A DNA stretch of 64,000 nt from Vannielia litorea (GCF_019801175.1 NZ_JAHVJR010000001.1:868001-932000); one strand, 5' to 3'; positions 8,374 through 17,782 are shown, counted from the stretch's first letter. The notes: generated by a model from the letters alone, not told the origin. Numbers and translations are program-made.

Positions 8374-10551
8374 ATGACCGACCGCATCGAGAAAGCCGGG
8401 CTGCAATGGGATGCAGGCCTGGCCGCTTTCGTCGAGAATGAAATTCTGCCCGGCACCGGTGTCGAGGCCGATGTGGTTTGGGAGAACGTGGCCAAGCTGG
8501 TGAAGGTATTTGGCCCGCGCAATGCCGAGCTGCTCGCCAAGCGGCAGGAATTGCAGGAAAAGATCGACGCTTGGCACGTGGCCAACCGCGGCGCCCCGGA
8601 TATGGACGCCTACCAGAAGATGCTGGGCGAGATCGGCTATCTGGTGGAGGAGCCGGAGGAGGTTGCCGTTGAGCCGGAGGGGATCGACCCCGAGATCAGC
8701 TCTGTCTGCGGCCCGCAGCTTGTGGTGCCGATCACCAACGCCCGCTTTGCTCTGAACGCCGCCAATGCGCGCTGGGGCTCGCTCTATGACGCGCTCTACG
8801 GAACCAACGCGCTTGGCTCGCTGCCCGGAAAGGGCGGCTATGACGCCGAGCGCGGCAAAGAGGTGGTGGCCTGGGCCAAGGCGCATCTCGACAAGGTGCT
8901 ACCGCTCAAGAAGGGCTCTTGGGCCGAGGTCAGCACGATGGCGCCGGGCGGGCAGGGGAAGCTGATGGTGATCGCCGGAAAGCACTCCACCGAGCTGGCC
9001 GACCCGGACCAATACGCGGGCTGCAACCGCGACGAGAAGGGCAAAATCACCGATGTGTACTTCCGCGCCAACGGGCTGCACATCGTCATGTTCATCGACC
9101 GCTCCGACCCGATCGGCAGCGCGGATCCGGCTGGTATTGCTGACATTTTCCTCGAGGCGGCGGTCTCGACCATCATGGACATGGAAGATTCGGTGGCCGT
9201 GGTGGATGCCGAGGACAAGGTGCAGGCCTATCGCAACTGGCTGGGCCTGATGAAGGGCGATCTGACCGCGCCGGTGGGCAGCGGCGACAACGCCTATATC
9301 CGCGAGCTGAACCCCGACTTGGGGTTCGAGAGCAAGGAGGGTCGCCCTGCGCTGCTTAAGGGCCGGGCCCTGATGCTGGTGCGCAATGTCGACCTGCTGA
9401 TGTACACCGATGCGGTGCTGGACGAAGAGGGCAACCGGGTGCCCGAGGGGCTGCTGGATGCCTTCATTACCCCGCTCTGCGCCCTGCATGACATCATCGG
9501 CGGCGACGACAAGGAGCGCCCGCGCAACTCGCCGAAGGGTTCGATCTACATCGTGAAGCCCAAGATGCACGGGCCGGAGGAGGTGGAGTTTGTCTGCAAG
9601 ACCTTCGAGGTGGTCGAGCTGATCCTCGGGCTGCGGCCCAACACCATCAAGATCGGGATCATGGATGAGGAGCGCCGCACCTCGGCTAACCTCAAGGCCT
9701 GCATTGCCGCGGCCGAAAAGCGGCTGGCCTTCATCAACACCGGCTTCCTTGATCGGACAGGCGACGAGATTCACACCTCCATCGAAGCCGGGCCAATGGT
9801 GCCCAAGGGCCGGATGAAGGCGGCGACATGGCTCGATGCCTACGAAAACCGAAACGTCGACATCGCCCTGCAATGCGGGCTGAAGGGCCGCGCGCAGATC
9901 GGCAAGGGCATGTGGGCGCTGACCGATGACATGGCGGGCATGCTGGAGCAGAAGAAGGGCCACCTGATGATGGGCGGCACCACGGCTTGGGTGCCATCGC
10001 CCACCGCCGCCGTGCTCCATGCCACGCACTACCACGAGACCGATGTGTTCGCCCGACTCTACGAGATCAACGAAGAGGCCAAGGGGCAGCTGCGCAATGG
10101 CCTGGATGAGTTGCTGACCATCCCTCTGCAGGAGGGCGAGCTGCCGGTCGAGGAGATCCAGACCGAGCTGGAGAACAACTGCCAGAGCCTTCTGGGCTAC
10201 GTTGTGCGCTGGGTCGATCAGGGGGTGGGCTGCTCCAAGGTGCCCGATGTGCATGACGTACCCCTGATGGAAGACCGCGCGACCCTGCGCATCTCCGCGC
10301 AGGCGCTGGCCAACTGGCTGCTGAACGAGGTGGTGAGCCAGGAACAGGTGCTGGAGGCGCTGAAGAAGATGGCCGCCGTGGTCGACCAGCAGAACGCGGG
10401 CGACCCGGCATACAAGCCGATGGCGCCGGGGTTTGACGGCGTGGCCTTTCAGGCGGCTTGCGACCTTGTGTTCAAGGGGCGTGACGAGCCTTCGGGCTAC
10501 ACCCAGAACATCCTTCAGGCCCGCCGGATCGAGGCCAAGGCGCAGGGCTGA
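8374..10551 (+). CDS. glcB: Malate synthase G
   Basis: A 725-residue malate synthase of the monomeric G type, which condenses glyoxylate and acetyl-CoA to malate. Recognisable regions are TDRIEKAGLQWDAGLAAFVENEILPGTGV at the start, MDMEDSVAVVDAEDKV containing the acidic metal-site residues, FINTGFLDRTGDEIHTS, and the C-terminal plug with SCS-like VGCSKVPDVHDVPLMEDRATLRIS. The length matches the family. No isocitrate lyase is adjacent, so the glyoxylate source (glyoxylate shunt, glycolate or ethylmalonyl-CoA pathway) cannot be told here. Confidence 0.97.
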   Translation: MTDRIEKAGLQWDAGLAAFVENEILPGTGVEADVVWENVAKLVKVFGPRNAELLAKRQELQEKIDAWHVANRGAPDMDAYQKMLGEIGYLVEEPEEVAVEPEGIDPEISSVCGPQLVVPITNARFALNAANARWGSLYDALYGTNALGSLPGKGGYDAERGKEVVAWAKAHLDKVLPLKKGSWAEVSTMAPGGQGKLMVIAGKHSTELADPDQYAGCNRDEKGKITDVYFRANGLHIVMFIDRSDPIGSADPAGIADIFLEAAVSTIMDMEDSVAVVDAEDKVQAYRNWLGLMKGDLTAPVGSGDNAYIRELNPDLGFESKEGRPALLKGRALMLVRNVDLLMYTDAVLDEEGNRVPEGLLDAFITPLCALHDIIGGDDKERPRNSPKGSIYIVKPKMHGPEEVEFVCKTFEVVELILGLRPNTIKIGIMDEERRTSANLKACIAAAEKRLAFINTGFLDRTGDEIHTSIEAGPMVPKGRMKAATWLDAYENRNVDIALQCGLKGRAQIGKGMWALTDDMAGMLEQKKGHLMMGGTTAWVPSPTAAVLHATHYHETDVFARLYEINEEAKGQLRNGLDELLTIPLQEGELPVEEIQTELENNCQSLLGYVVRWVDQGVGCSKVPDVHDVPLMEDRATLRISAQALANWLLNEVVSQEQVLEALKKMAAVVDQQNAGDPAYKPMAPGFDGVAFQAACDLVFKGRDEPSGYTQNILQARRIEAKAQG

Positions 10552-10564
10552 CCCCAAGAAAAAA

Positions 10565-10588
10565 GGGCGCAGGATTGCTCCTGCGCCC
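10565..10588 (-). terminator. Rho-independent terminator
   Basis: GGGCGCAGGA and TCCTGCGCCC form a perfect 10-bp stem around a TTGC loop. On the minus strand it is followed by a run of Ts (TTTTTTCTT), so it ends transcription of the secreted repeat protein; the stem may also stop readthrough from malate synthase. Confidence 0.85.
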
Positions 10589-10612
10589 CACCGGGAGAAC
10601 CGGGGTGCCGGC

Positions 10613-10993
10613 TTAGTTGCCAGCCGGGTTTTCGAGGATGAAGGCGCGGCGGGCCTGATCGCCATCATCGAGGCTTGCCAGCTCGATCAGCTGAGCGGTG
10701 GAGTAGACGCCGGGGGCCACGCCCACGGAACCGGCCAGTTTGTCGGAGGCGCTGGAGCCGCCGATGATCGACTTGGACGACACTTCAGCGCCGGTGCCCT
10801 CGGGGTTGTCGAGGATGTGCTTGCGCTGGGCGTTCTCGCCGTCGTTCAGGGATTTCAGCTCGATCAACTGCTCGATGGAGTAGACGCCCGGCTCTACGCC
10901 GACCGAACGGGCCAGGGAGGCGTTGTCGGCAAAGGCGGGGGCGGTGATCGCAGCGGCGGCCAGAGCGAGGATCGAAGTTTTGGCGAAGGTCAT
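10613..10993 (-). CDS. Secreted protein made of two tandem repeats
   Basis: A 126-residue exported protein. Residues 1-24 are a signal peptide ending APAFA. The mature part holds two copies of one ~42-residue unit: SLARSVGVEPGVYSIEQLIEL... and KLAGSVGVAPGVYSTAQLIEL..., each ending in R-x-x-IL-x-NP-x-G. The unit resembles nothing I can name. AAGGAG lies eight bases before the chosen ATG. The gene has its own terminator and more than 600 bp of upstream intergenic sequence. Small periplasmic proteins of this kind in the group are usually annotated as hypothetical. Confidence 0.75.
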   Translation of the reverse strand: MTFAKTSILALAAAAITAPAFADNASLARSVGVEPGVYSIEQLIELKSLNDGENAQRKHILDNPEGTGAEVSSKSIIGGSSASDKLAGSVGVAPGVYSTAQLIELASLDDGDQARRAFILENPAGN

Positions 10994-11602
10994 GATGATG
11001 TCTCCTTGGTATATCATGTAGCGTTTGCCCGTTTCGGGCGGTTTGGTTGTGGCCCCTTGCGGAGCGTTTCGACTGTGTCCGGCGGCGGCGCTGTCATCCC
11101 GAGAGCGCTGTTGTCCGCTGGTCGTGGTCAACAAATGGGCCGGGCAAGCCGCTGGAAAAATGGCAAAAACTGCGTCCCTCCCTGTGCAGATCCGCGCATC
11201 ACGAAAACCGGAGCGGGGGTTGCCGGGCGGGGCGGCACTGCCACGCGTGCTGGCGTTCAGAAAAATACGGCTATGTCCTGTGACATGGGCAGAGCCGCGG
11301 GTGACGTTGTGTCAATTGCCGGGCGGGCGCGGCGGAATCCCGTCACGCGCGCTCACGGCGGCGTGTGCGCGGTTGTTTCAGCCCGGTCTCTGCGGCGTGA
11401 GCGATTGCGCGCTTTGTGTCGCGGCGGCGTGGGGAATGTTGCAGGGATTTTGCGCCCGACGGCCATGTGCAGGGCCGAAACCTGCCGCGCGCCTGCGCAG
11501 AGGGGCGCGCGAGTGCTGTGCGGATGTGCAGCGCAAACCTCGCTTTAAGCTCCGGTCGTGCAAAGCTATATTCACGCCAAGGAATATGGCAGGATCACGC
11601 TC
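10994..11602. other. 609-bp intergenic region without a supported gene
   Basis: Open frames cross this stretch but have no ribosome site, odd composition (Cys/Arg/Gly-rich) and no recognisable motif. It holds the promoter of the secreted repeat protein and that of the amidotransferase-like gene. A degenerate TGCTGTGCGGATGTGCA near 11512-11528 resembles the 11-bp repeat but is not counted as a copy. Confidence 0.5.
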
Positions 11603-12382
11603 ATGACACGTCCCATCGTCGGCATCATCTGCAACTCGCACCTTCTGAACGATCAGTATCCGGCCCATGCGGGCGGGACGATGAACTCGGAGGCGGTGGC
11701 GCAGGTCACAGGCGCGATGCCTGTGCTGATCCCGGCAGACCCGCGCTTTGTGAGCGTGCCGGAGCTGCTGGAGATGTGCGATGGCTTCGTCTTTCCCGGC
11801 GGGCGGCCCAACGTGCACCCGGAGGAGTATGGCGAGCCTGAGACCGAGGCGCATGGTGCCTTTGACCGCGCACGCGATGCCATCGCCCTGCCGCTGATCC
11901 GCGCTTGTGTTGAACGCGGCCAGCCTTTTCTGGGCATTTGCCGCGGGTTTCAGGAGGTCGCCGTGGCGATGGGCAGCACGCTGCACCCCGAGATCCGCGA
12001 ATTGCCGGGCCGGATGAACCACCGGATGCCCCCGGACGGCACGCTGGAAGAGAAGTTCGCCCTGCGCCACAAGGTGACGCTGACCGAGGGCAGCCAGTTT
12101 CACGAGGTGTTCGGTGCGACCGAGGTGATGACCAACACGCTGCACGGGCAGGGAATCAAGAACCCCGGGCCGCGTATTCAGATCGAGGGCACCGCGCCCG
12201 ATGGCACGCCCGAGGCGATCACCGTGCGCGATGCGCCGGGCTTCACGCTCTCGGTGCAGTGGCACCCTGAATACAACGCGGCGGAAGACCCGGTGAGCCG
12301 CCCGCTCTTCGAGGCCTTTGGCTGCGCAGTGCGCGAATGGCACGCTGAGGGCGCACGGCCGGGGCTGAAGAGCGTGGGCTGA
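11603..12382 (+). CDS. Gamma-glutamyl-gamma-aminobutyrate hydrolase-like class I amidotransferase
   Basis: A 259-residue peptidase C26/PuuD-like protein. The nucleophile is C113 in FLGICRGFQE, and the partner His-x-Glu is WHPE at about 219-222, giving the Cys-His-Glu triad of glutamine-amidotransferase hydrolases. The N-terminus TRPIVGIICN and the GGRPNVHPEEYGEP segment are characteristic of the PuuD branch, which hydrolyses gamma-glutamyl-GABA in putrescine breakdown. No other puu gene is nearby, so the substrate is inferred only from family. The downstream methyltransferase gene starts nine bases after the stop and is probably co-transcribed. Confidence 0.85.
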   Translation: MTRPIVGIICNSHLLNDQYPAHAGGTMNSEAVAQVTGAMPVLIPADPRFVSVPELLEMCDGFVFPGGRPNVHPEEYGEPETEAHGAFDRARDAIALPLIRACVERGQPFLGICRGFQEVAVAMGSTLHPEIRELPGRMNHRMPPDGTLEEKFALRHKVTLTEGSQFHEVFGATEVMTNTLHGQGIKNPGPRIQIEGTAPDGTPEAITVRDAPGFTLSVQWHPEYNAAEDPVSRPLFEAFGCAVREWHAEGARPGLKSVG

Positions 12383-12390
12383 GGCGCGCA

Positions 12391-12879
12391 GTGCGCGGGC
12401 CATCGGGCGAGACGGGGGCAAGGGCCGCACTGCGGTGGCTCGATATGCCGCCGCTCTGGCTGCTCCTGTTCATCGCGATGGCCTGGGTTCAGGCGAGCCG
12501 CTTTCCGGCGCTGGTATGGCGCCACCCGGCGGCGGAGCTTTTGGGCGGGCTGCTGGTGGGCGGCGGGCTGCTGCTGCTAGCACTGGCCTTCATGGAGTTC
12601 CGGCGGGCGCGCACCAGCGTGATCCCGCATCAGGAGGCCAGCGCGCTCATCACCTCGGGCATCTACAGCCGCTCGCGCAACCCGATCTACCTTGGCGACG
12701 CGCTCATCCTCTCGGGGTTTTGCGCCTATTGGGGCGCATGGCTGGCGCTGGCCGTGCTGCTGCCGCTCTTCCTTTTCGTGATCACCGACCGCTTCATCCG
12801 CCCCGAGGAGGGCCGGCTGCGTGCCGCCTTCGGGGCGCAATATGAGGCATGGGCCGGGCGGGTGCGGCGCTGGGCATAG
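12391..12879 (+). CDS. Isoprenylcysteine carboxyl methyltransferase-family membrane protein
   Basis: Up to 162 residues with three or four hydrophobic helices and the ICMT/PEMT signature SGIYSRSRNPIYLGDALILSG followed by FIRPEEGRLRAAFGAQYEAWAGRVRRW, which form the SAM- and lipid-facing site. The family methylates small membrane-associated substrates; the bacterial substrate is unknown. The GTG at 12391 is a possible start with GAGG a few bases before it; an ATG at 12445 would remove 18 residues. It follows the amidotransferase-like gene closely. Confidence 0.8.
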   Translation: MRGPSGETGARAALRWLDMPPLWLLLFIAMAWVQASRFPALVWRHPAAELLGGLLVGGGLLLLALAFMEFRRARTSVIPHQEASALITSGIYSRSRNPIYLGDALILSGFCAYWGAWLALAVLLPLFLFVITDRFIRPEEGRLRAAFGAQYEAWAGRVRRWA

Positions 12880-12996
12880 ACTTTTGTCCCTGCGTCATCG
12901 CTTCTGGTTGTAACAAATTTGCGCGAAGTGATAGGTAAAACCCGCTGCCATTCAGCGCAAAACGCGCGGAACACATGAGGGAAGGGGGATAATCCG

Positions 12997-14568
12997 TTGA
13001 AAATCGGAACGCCCAAGGAGGTTCTCGAAGGAGAGAACCGCGTGGCCATGACGCCGGATTCGGCGCTTCAGCTTCAGAAACTCGGGCATGAGTGCCTGAT
13101 CGAGACCGGCGCCGGGGCCAAGGCCGGCTTCAGCGATGCCGATTACGAGGCCGCCGGGGTGACAGTGGTCAAGACCGCCGCCGCCCTGTGGAAAGAGGCC
13201 GAGATCGTCGCAAAGGTCCGCGTGCCCACCGACACCGAGGCCAAGCGGCTCGCCGAGGGCCAGACCCTCATCAGCTTCTTCAACCCGGCCGAGAACGACA
13301 AGATGATGGCGGGCGTGGCCAAGAAGGGCGCGACCGTTGTGGCGATGGAGATGGTGCCCCGCATCAGCCGCGCCCAAAAGATGGATGCGCTCTCGTCGAT
13401 GGCCAATATCGCGGGCTACCGCGCGGTGATCGAGGCGGGCAACAACTTTGGCCGGTTCTTCACCGGTCAGGTGACGGCAGCGGGCAAGGTGCCCCCGGCC
13501 AAGGTGCTCGTGGTGGGCGCCGGTGTGGCGGGCCTTGCGGCCATCGGCACCTCGACCTCGCTGGGCGCGATCACCTACGCCTTCGACGTGCGGCCCGAAG
13601 TGGCCGAGCAGATCGAGTCGATGGGCGCCGAGTTCGTCTATCTCGAGTTCGACGAAGAGCAGACCGACGGCGCCGCGACCGGCGGCTATGCCGCACCCTC
13701 CAGCCCCGAGTTCCGCGAGGCGCAGCTGGCCAAGTTCCGCGAGCTGGCGCCCGAGGTGGATATCGTCATCTGTACCGCGCTGATCCCGGGCCGGGCCGCG
13801 CCGGTGCTCTGGACCAAGGACATGGTCGAGATGATGAAGCCGGGATCGGTGATCGTGGACCTCGCCGCGGAGCGCGGCGGCAACTGCGAGCTGACCAAGG
13901 CCGACGAGAAGGTGGTGAGCGACAATGGCGTGACCATCATCGGCTACACCGACTTCCCCAGCCGGATGGCGACCCAGAGCTCCACGCTCTATGCCACCAA
14001 CATCCGCCACATGATGACCGACCTGACGCCCGAGAAGGACGGCGTCGTCAACCACAACATGGAAGACGACGTGATCCGGGGGGCTACGGTGACTCATGCC
14101 GGCGAGGTCACCTTCCCGCCGCCGCCGCCGAAGGTTCAGGCGATTGCCGCGGTGAAGAAGGAAAAGCCCAAGGAACTGACGCCCGAGGAGAAGAAGGCCA
14201 AGGAGGCCGCCGACTTCAAGGCGCAAACCAAGCAACAGGTCACGCTCATTGGCGTGGGCGCGGTGCTTCTCCTGGCTGTGGGCCTCGTGGCCCCGGCGAG
14301 CTTCATGCAGCACTTCATCGTCTTCGTGCTCTCGGTCTTCGTGGGCTTCCAGGTGATCTGGAACGTCTCGCACTCTCTGCACACGCCGCTGATGGCGGTG
14401 ACCAACGCGATTTCCTCGATCATCATCGTGGGGGCGCTGTTGCAGATGGGCTCCAGCTCGTTCCTCGTGGTTCTGCTCGCCGCGCTCTCGGTCTTCATGG
14501 CCGGGATCAACATCTTCGGCGGCTTCCTCGTCACCCGGCGCATGCTCGCCATGTTCCAGAAGTCGTAA
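12997..14568 (+). CDS. pntA: NAD(P) transhydrogenase subunit alpha, single chain
   Basis: A 523-residue PntA with the NAD(H)-binding domain I (KIGTPKEVLEGENRVAMTP at the start, VLVVGAGVAGLAAI Rossmann loop near residue 170) and a C-terminal membrane part of four helices. This is the fused form, as in E. coli, not the split PntAA/PntAB of Rhodospirillum. It starts with TTG at 12997 after GGGAAGGGGG. With PntB it forms the proton-translocating enzyme that makes NADPH from NADH. Residues ~385-410 form a Lys/Glu-rich linker between the domains. Confidence 0.97.
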   Translation: MKIGTPKEVLEGENRVAMTPDSALQLQKLGHECLIETGAGAKAGFSDADYEAAGVTVVKTAAALWKEAEIVAKVRVPTDTEAKRLAEGQTLISFFNPAENDKMMAGVAKKGATVVAMEMVPRISRAQKMDALSSMANIAGYRAVIEAGNNFGRFFTGQVTAAGKVPPAKVLVVGAGVAGLAAIGTSTSLGAITYAFDVRPEVAEQIESMGAEFVYLEFDEEQTDGAATGGYAAPSSPEFREAQLAKFRELAPEVDIVICTALIPGRAAPVLWTKDMVEMMKPGSVIVDLAAERGGNCELTKADEKVVSDNGVTIIGYTDFPSRMATQSSTLYATNIRHMMTDLTPEKDGVVNHNMEDDVIRGATVTHAGEVTFPPPPPKVQAIAAVKKEKPKELTPEEKKAKEAADFKAQTKQQVTLIGVGAVLLLAVGLVAPASFMQHFIVFVLSVFVGFQVIWNVSHSLHTPLMAVTNAISSIIIVGALLQMGSSSFLVVLLAALSVFMAGINIFGGFLVTRRMLAMFQKS

Positions 14569-14581
14569 GGGGGCAGGAGCA

Positions 14582-16012
14582 ATGGATTACGGATTTACCA
14601 CTGCGGCCTACGTTGTTGCCGCTGTTCTCTTCATCCTCTCGCTGGGCGGCCTCTCGGGGCAGGAAAGTGCCAAGCGGGCGGTCTGGTACGGCATTGTGGG
14701 CATGGCACTGGCCGTGCTGGCCACGCTCATCGGCCCCGGCTCGGGCCTGTGGCTGCTGACCATCTTGCTGATCGCGGGAGGCGGGGTCATTGGCTACATG
14801 GTGGCCACCAAGGTGCAGATGACCGAGATGCCGCAGCTTGTGGCGGCGATGCACAGCCTCGTCGGCCTTGCCGCCGTGTTCGTCGGCTACAACGCGCATT
14901 TCACCATCCGCCTCGTGGCGGGGGGCGACCATGCGGGTGAAGAACTGGGCTACTTTGCCTCCATCGTGGCGCACAAGTCCTCGGTCGAGCTGAAGATCCT
15001 CGCGGTCGAGCTGTTCCTCGGCGTGTTCATCGGCGCGATCACCTTTACAGGGTCGGTCGTGGCCTTTGGCAAGCTGGCGGGCAAGGTGACCTCGGCAGCC
15101 ACCAAGCTGCCCGGCGGGCACATGCTCAACGCGGGCGCGGCTGCGCTCTCGGTGATCTGCCTGATCTGGTACATGAACACCGGCGGGTTCTTCCCGCTGT
15201 TCCTGATGACGCTGGCCGCGCTCTTTATCGGCTACCATCTCATCATGGGGATCGGCGGGGCCGACATGCCGGTGGTCGTCTCGATGCTCAACAGCTACTC
15301 GGGCTGGGCGGCGGCGGCGATCGGCTTCAGCCTCGGCAACGACCTGCTGATCGTGGTTGGCGCCCTCGTGGGCTCCTCGGGTGCGATCCTCAGCTACATC
15401 ATGTGCAAGGCGATGAACCGGCACTTCGTGAGCGTGATCCTCGGCGGCTTCGGCGGCGGGGGCGGCGAGCAGATGGCTGTTGAAGGCGAGCAGGTGGCGA
15501 TCGAAGCCGATGGCGTGGCAACCGCGCTGAACGAGGCCGACAGCGTTGTGATCGTGCCAGGCTACGGCATGGCCGTGGCGCAGGCGCAGGGGGCGGTCAG
15601 CGAACTGACCCGCAAGCTGCGTGCCGCCGGCAAGGAAGTGCGCTTTGCCATCCACCCAGTCGCCGGGCGTCTGCCGGGGCACATGAACGTGCTGCTGGCC
15701 GAAGCCAAGGTGCCCTATGACATCGTGTTGGAGATGGACGAGATCAACGACGACTTCCCCGATACCGACGTGGTGATCGTCATCGGCTCGAACGACATCG
15801 TGAACCCGGCCGCGCAGGACGACCCGAACTCCCCCATCGCGGGCATGCCCGTGCTGGAGGTATGGAAGGCCAAGCAGGTGTTCGTCTCCAAGCGGGGGCA
15901 GGGCACCGGCTACTCGGGCATCGAGAACCCGCTGTTCTTCAAGGACAACACCCGCATGTTCTACGGCGACGCCAAGGACTCGGTGAACAAGCTCCTGCCG
16001 ATGATTGACTGA
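14582..16012 (+). CDS. pntB: NAD(P) transhydrogenase subunit beta
   Basis: A 476-residue PntB with about nine N-terminal transmembrane helices and the C-terminal NADP(H)-binding domain III. VIVPGYGMAVAQAQ, HPVAGRLPGHMNVLLAEA and IGSNDIVNPAAQDDPNSPIAGMPVLEVW are the standard NADP-site sequences. It follows pntA by 13 bases behind GGGGGCAGGAG and ends just before a strong terminator, so pntAB is a two-gene operon. Confidence 0.98.
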   Translation: MDYGFTTAAYVVAAVLFILSLGGLSGQESAKRAVWYGIVGMALAVLATLIGPGSGLWLLTILLIAGGGVIGYMVATKVQMTEMPQLVAAMHSLVGLAAVFVGYNAHFTIRLVAGGDHAGEELGYFASIVAHKSSVELKILAVELFLGVFIGAITFTGSVVAFGKLAGKVTSAATKLPGGHMLNAGAAALSVICLIWYMNTGGFFPLFLMTLAALFIGYHLIMGIGGADMPVVVSMLNSYSGWAAAAIGFSLGNDLLIVVGALVGSSGAILSYIMCKAMNRHFVSVILGGFGGGGGEQMAVEGEQVAIEADGVATALNEADSVVIVPGYGMAVAQAQGAVSELTRKLRAAGKEVRFAIHPVAGRLPGHMNVLLAEAKVPYDIVLEMDEINDDFPDTDVVIVIGSNDIVNPAAQDDPNSPIAGMPVLEVWKAKQVFVSKRGQGTGYSGIENPLFFKDNTRMFYGDAKDSVNKLLPMID

Positions 16013-16036
16013 CCGGGCAGAGCCACGTGACCATTG

Positions 16037-16065
16037 AAAGGGCCTCCCGTTGTGGAGGCCCTTTT
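16037..16065 (+). terminator. Rho-independent terminator of pntAB
   Basis: AAAGGGCCTCC and GGAGGCCCTTT form an 11-bp stem with a CGTTGT loop, followed by TT. It lies 24 bases after the pntB stop. Confidence 0.9.
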
Positions 16066-16185
16066 CACATGCGCAGCTTGTCGCCGCTCCCGCACAGGTT
16101 GCATATGTGCGGTTGACATGCGTTTTTGCCCTTGCGAGCGTTCCCCGAGGGCAGCCATTCCGGCCTGCCTGCATGGGAGGTTTTC

Positions 16186-17061
16186 ATGAAGATGATGCTT
16201 TACGCCGCTGGCGCGGCGCTTTGTGCGATTCCGAGTTTCGCCGGTGAGATTGCGACCTACAGCTTTGCATCCGACACGCTCGGGCGGGATTATGCCTATA
16301 CGGTCTATCTGCCCGATGGCTATGACGACAGCGGGCTGACCTATCCGCATATGTATCTGCTGCACGGCTCGGGCGGCAACGAGACGAGCTGGGTGGTGGA
16401 TGGCCATGCCAAGCAGGTGATCGATAAGGCGATTGCCGATGGCATCATGCCGCCCGCCGTGGTGATCATGCCGGGTAGCCTGAGCTGGTGGGTGGATGGC
16501 TACAACGAGCCTGCGGAGACGGCGTTCTTTGACGATTTGATCCCGCATATCGAGGCAACCTGGCGGGTGATCCCCGAGCGCGAGGGGCGCGTGGTGGGCG
16601 GGCTTTCGGCCGGAGGTTACGGCACCGTGAACTTTGTGCTGGAGCATCCAGAGATGTTCGCCGCCGGGGCGGCCATGTCGCCCGCCGCCTATGTGCCGCA
16701 GCCGCCCGAGAGCTCTTCGGCCAACCGCCATGCGGCCTATCTCGATGCAGAGGGCAACTACGACCCCGAGAAGTGGACCGAGCTGAATTACACCGCCTAT
16801 CTCGACGACTACCTCGCCGGGGACGTGGTGGTGCCGATGTATATCAACTCGGGCGACCATGACGTGTTCGACATCGCCTACCACGGGGCCGTGCTCTACC
16901 AGAAGCTGCGGGACCACCAGCCGAACGATGTGGAATACCGGGTGATCGACGGCGATCACGAATGGCAGGTCTGGATCGACACGCTGCCCGAGGCGCTGGA
17001 GTATGTGTTCTCGCACACCAAGCTGCCGCAGGGCGCGGTGCCGATGGCGGCGAGCCAGTAG
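16186..17061 (+). CDS. Secreted alpha/beta-hydrolase esterase (esterase D/feruloyl-esterase-like)
   Basis: A 291-residue protein with a signal peptide (residues 1-19, ending SFA-GEI). The alpha/beta-hydrolase fold is shown by LLHGSGGNETSW (oxyanion region, ~59-70), the nucleophile elbow GGLSAGGYG with S141, an acidic residue in NSGDHDVFD and the catalytic His in DGDHEWQVW. It resembles the esterase D/Fes group that cleaves acyl or aryl esters. GGGAGG lies six bases before the ATG at 16186. A TTGACA at about 16114 may be its -35 element. The substrate is unknown. Confidence 0.85.
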   Translation: MKMMLYAAGAALCAIPSFAGEIATYSFASDTLGRDYAYTVYLPDGYDDSGLTYPHMYLLHGSGGNETSWVVDGHAKQVIDKAIADGIMPPAVVIMPGSLSWWVDGYNEPAETAFFDDLIPHIEATWRVIPEREGRVVGGLSAGGYGTVNFVLEHPEMFAAGAAMSPAAYVPQPPESSSANRHAAYLDAEGNYDPEKWTELNYTAYLDDYLAGDVVVPMYINSGDHDVFDIAYHGAVLYQKLRDHQPNDVEYRVIDGDHEWQVWIDTLPEALEYVFSHTKLPQGAVPMAASQ

Positions 17062-17100
17062 CGGCGGCGCGCGGCTCCGGCAGGCGCGGCATTAAAGATG

Positions 17101-17132
17101 GGCACCCGGCCAAGGATTTCAGGCCGGGTGCC
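17101..17132 (+). terminator. Terminator after the esterase gene
   Basis: GGCACCCGGCC and GGCCGGGTGCC form a perfect 11-bp stem around a ten-base loop. The following T content is modest, so efficiency is uncertain. Confidence 0.7.
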
Positions 17133-17170
17133 GTCTGACTTTCAGGTGAGTGATTTTCAAGGAGGTTGAG

Positions 17171-17761
17171 ATGAAGCGGGTATTGGCTTCGATGATTGCG
17201 GCACTGGCGCCTATCCTCGCCCCGGTGGTGGCGCTGGCGGGCGATGCCCTGATGTCGAACCTGTTGCACCATAAGGCACACGGGCCGTTCGAGACCTTTT
17301 GCGAGCAGATCATTCCCAGCAGCCAGTTCACCTCGTGGGAGGCCGTGCCGGTGGTTTGCGGGATCGCGACGTACCCTCGGCGCGAGGGGTTTAACCACCT
17401 CGGGTCAGTGCGCTTTGGGCCTGATGAGATCGTGTTCAACCTCTACCGCAGTGGCTACCCGTCGAGCTACCGGGGATACAGCATCGAGCAGCGCGGCGAG
17501 ACGATCTGGGTGCTGCCAGCGGCTGCGGAACGCAAGCACAGTACCAAGAATCCGCTTAACGGCGCGGAACGGGCAGCCTTTCTGGCAGCGATGAACCGGG
17601 CGGCGAAAGGGCGGGGCGTGCTGCGTTTGCGCTTCGAGGTGGCCTATAGCGAGGGCAAGCCGCCGATAGACCTCGAGATTCCACTGCGCGAGTGGCGGGC
17701 GGCGGTGCGGGATGTGCGCCGCGCCGCGAAGAGGCACGGGGCCCCGACCGCGCCCTGGTGA
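17171..17761 (+). CDS. Hypothetical secreted protein
   Basis: A 196-residue protein with a signal peptide (MKRVLASMIAALAPILAPVVALA) and a mature part with two Cys (CEQIIPSS, VVCGIATYPRREGF) and a basic C-terminal helix (EWRAAVRDVRRAAKRHG). AAGGAGG lies directly before the ATG at 17171, which makes the start secure. I do not recognise the family. It is flanked by terminator-like sequence on the left and converges on the pyridoxamine-oxidase-like gene. Confidence 0.7.
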   Translation: MKRVLASMIAALAPILAPVVALAGDALMSNLLHHKAHGPFETFCEQIIPSSQFTSWEAVPVVCGIATYPRREGFNHLGSVRFGPDEIVFNLYRSGYPSSYRGYSIEQRGETIWVLPAAAERKHSTKNPLNGAERAAFLAAMNRAAKGRGVLRLRFEVAYSEGKPPIDLEIPLREWRAAVRDVRRAAKRHGAPTAPW

Positions 17762-17782
17762 GGCGCAGCCGGGGGAGGTGCC

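Noticed and set aside
8899..10668. 589-residue open frame opposite malate synthase G
   Set aside because: Antisense shadow in GC-rich sequence; the plus-strand gene has full family motifs and the shadow is His/Leu-rich nonsense.
11512..11528. Fourth copy of the 11-bp repeat (TGCTGTGCGGATGTGCA)
   Set aside because: Only parts of two units match and the spacing is not kept; it is also not directly downstream of a gene in the expected orientation.
11025..11606. 193-residue open frame in the long intergenic region
   Set aside because: Cys/Arg/Pro-rich composition, no ribosome site, no family resemblance, and it overlaps the promoter region of the secreted repeat protein.
14531..16174. 547-residue open frame opposite pntB
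   Set aside because: Rich in His, Asp and Gly with no motif; pntB on the other strand is certain.
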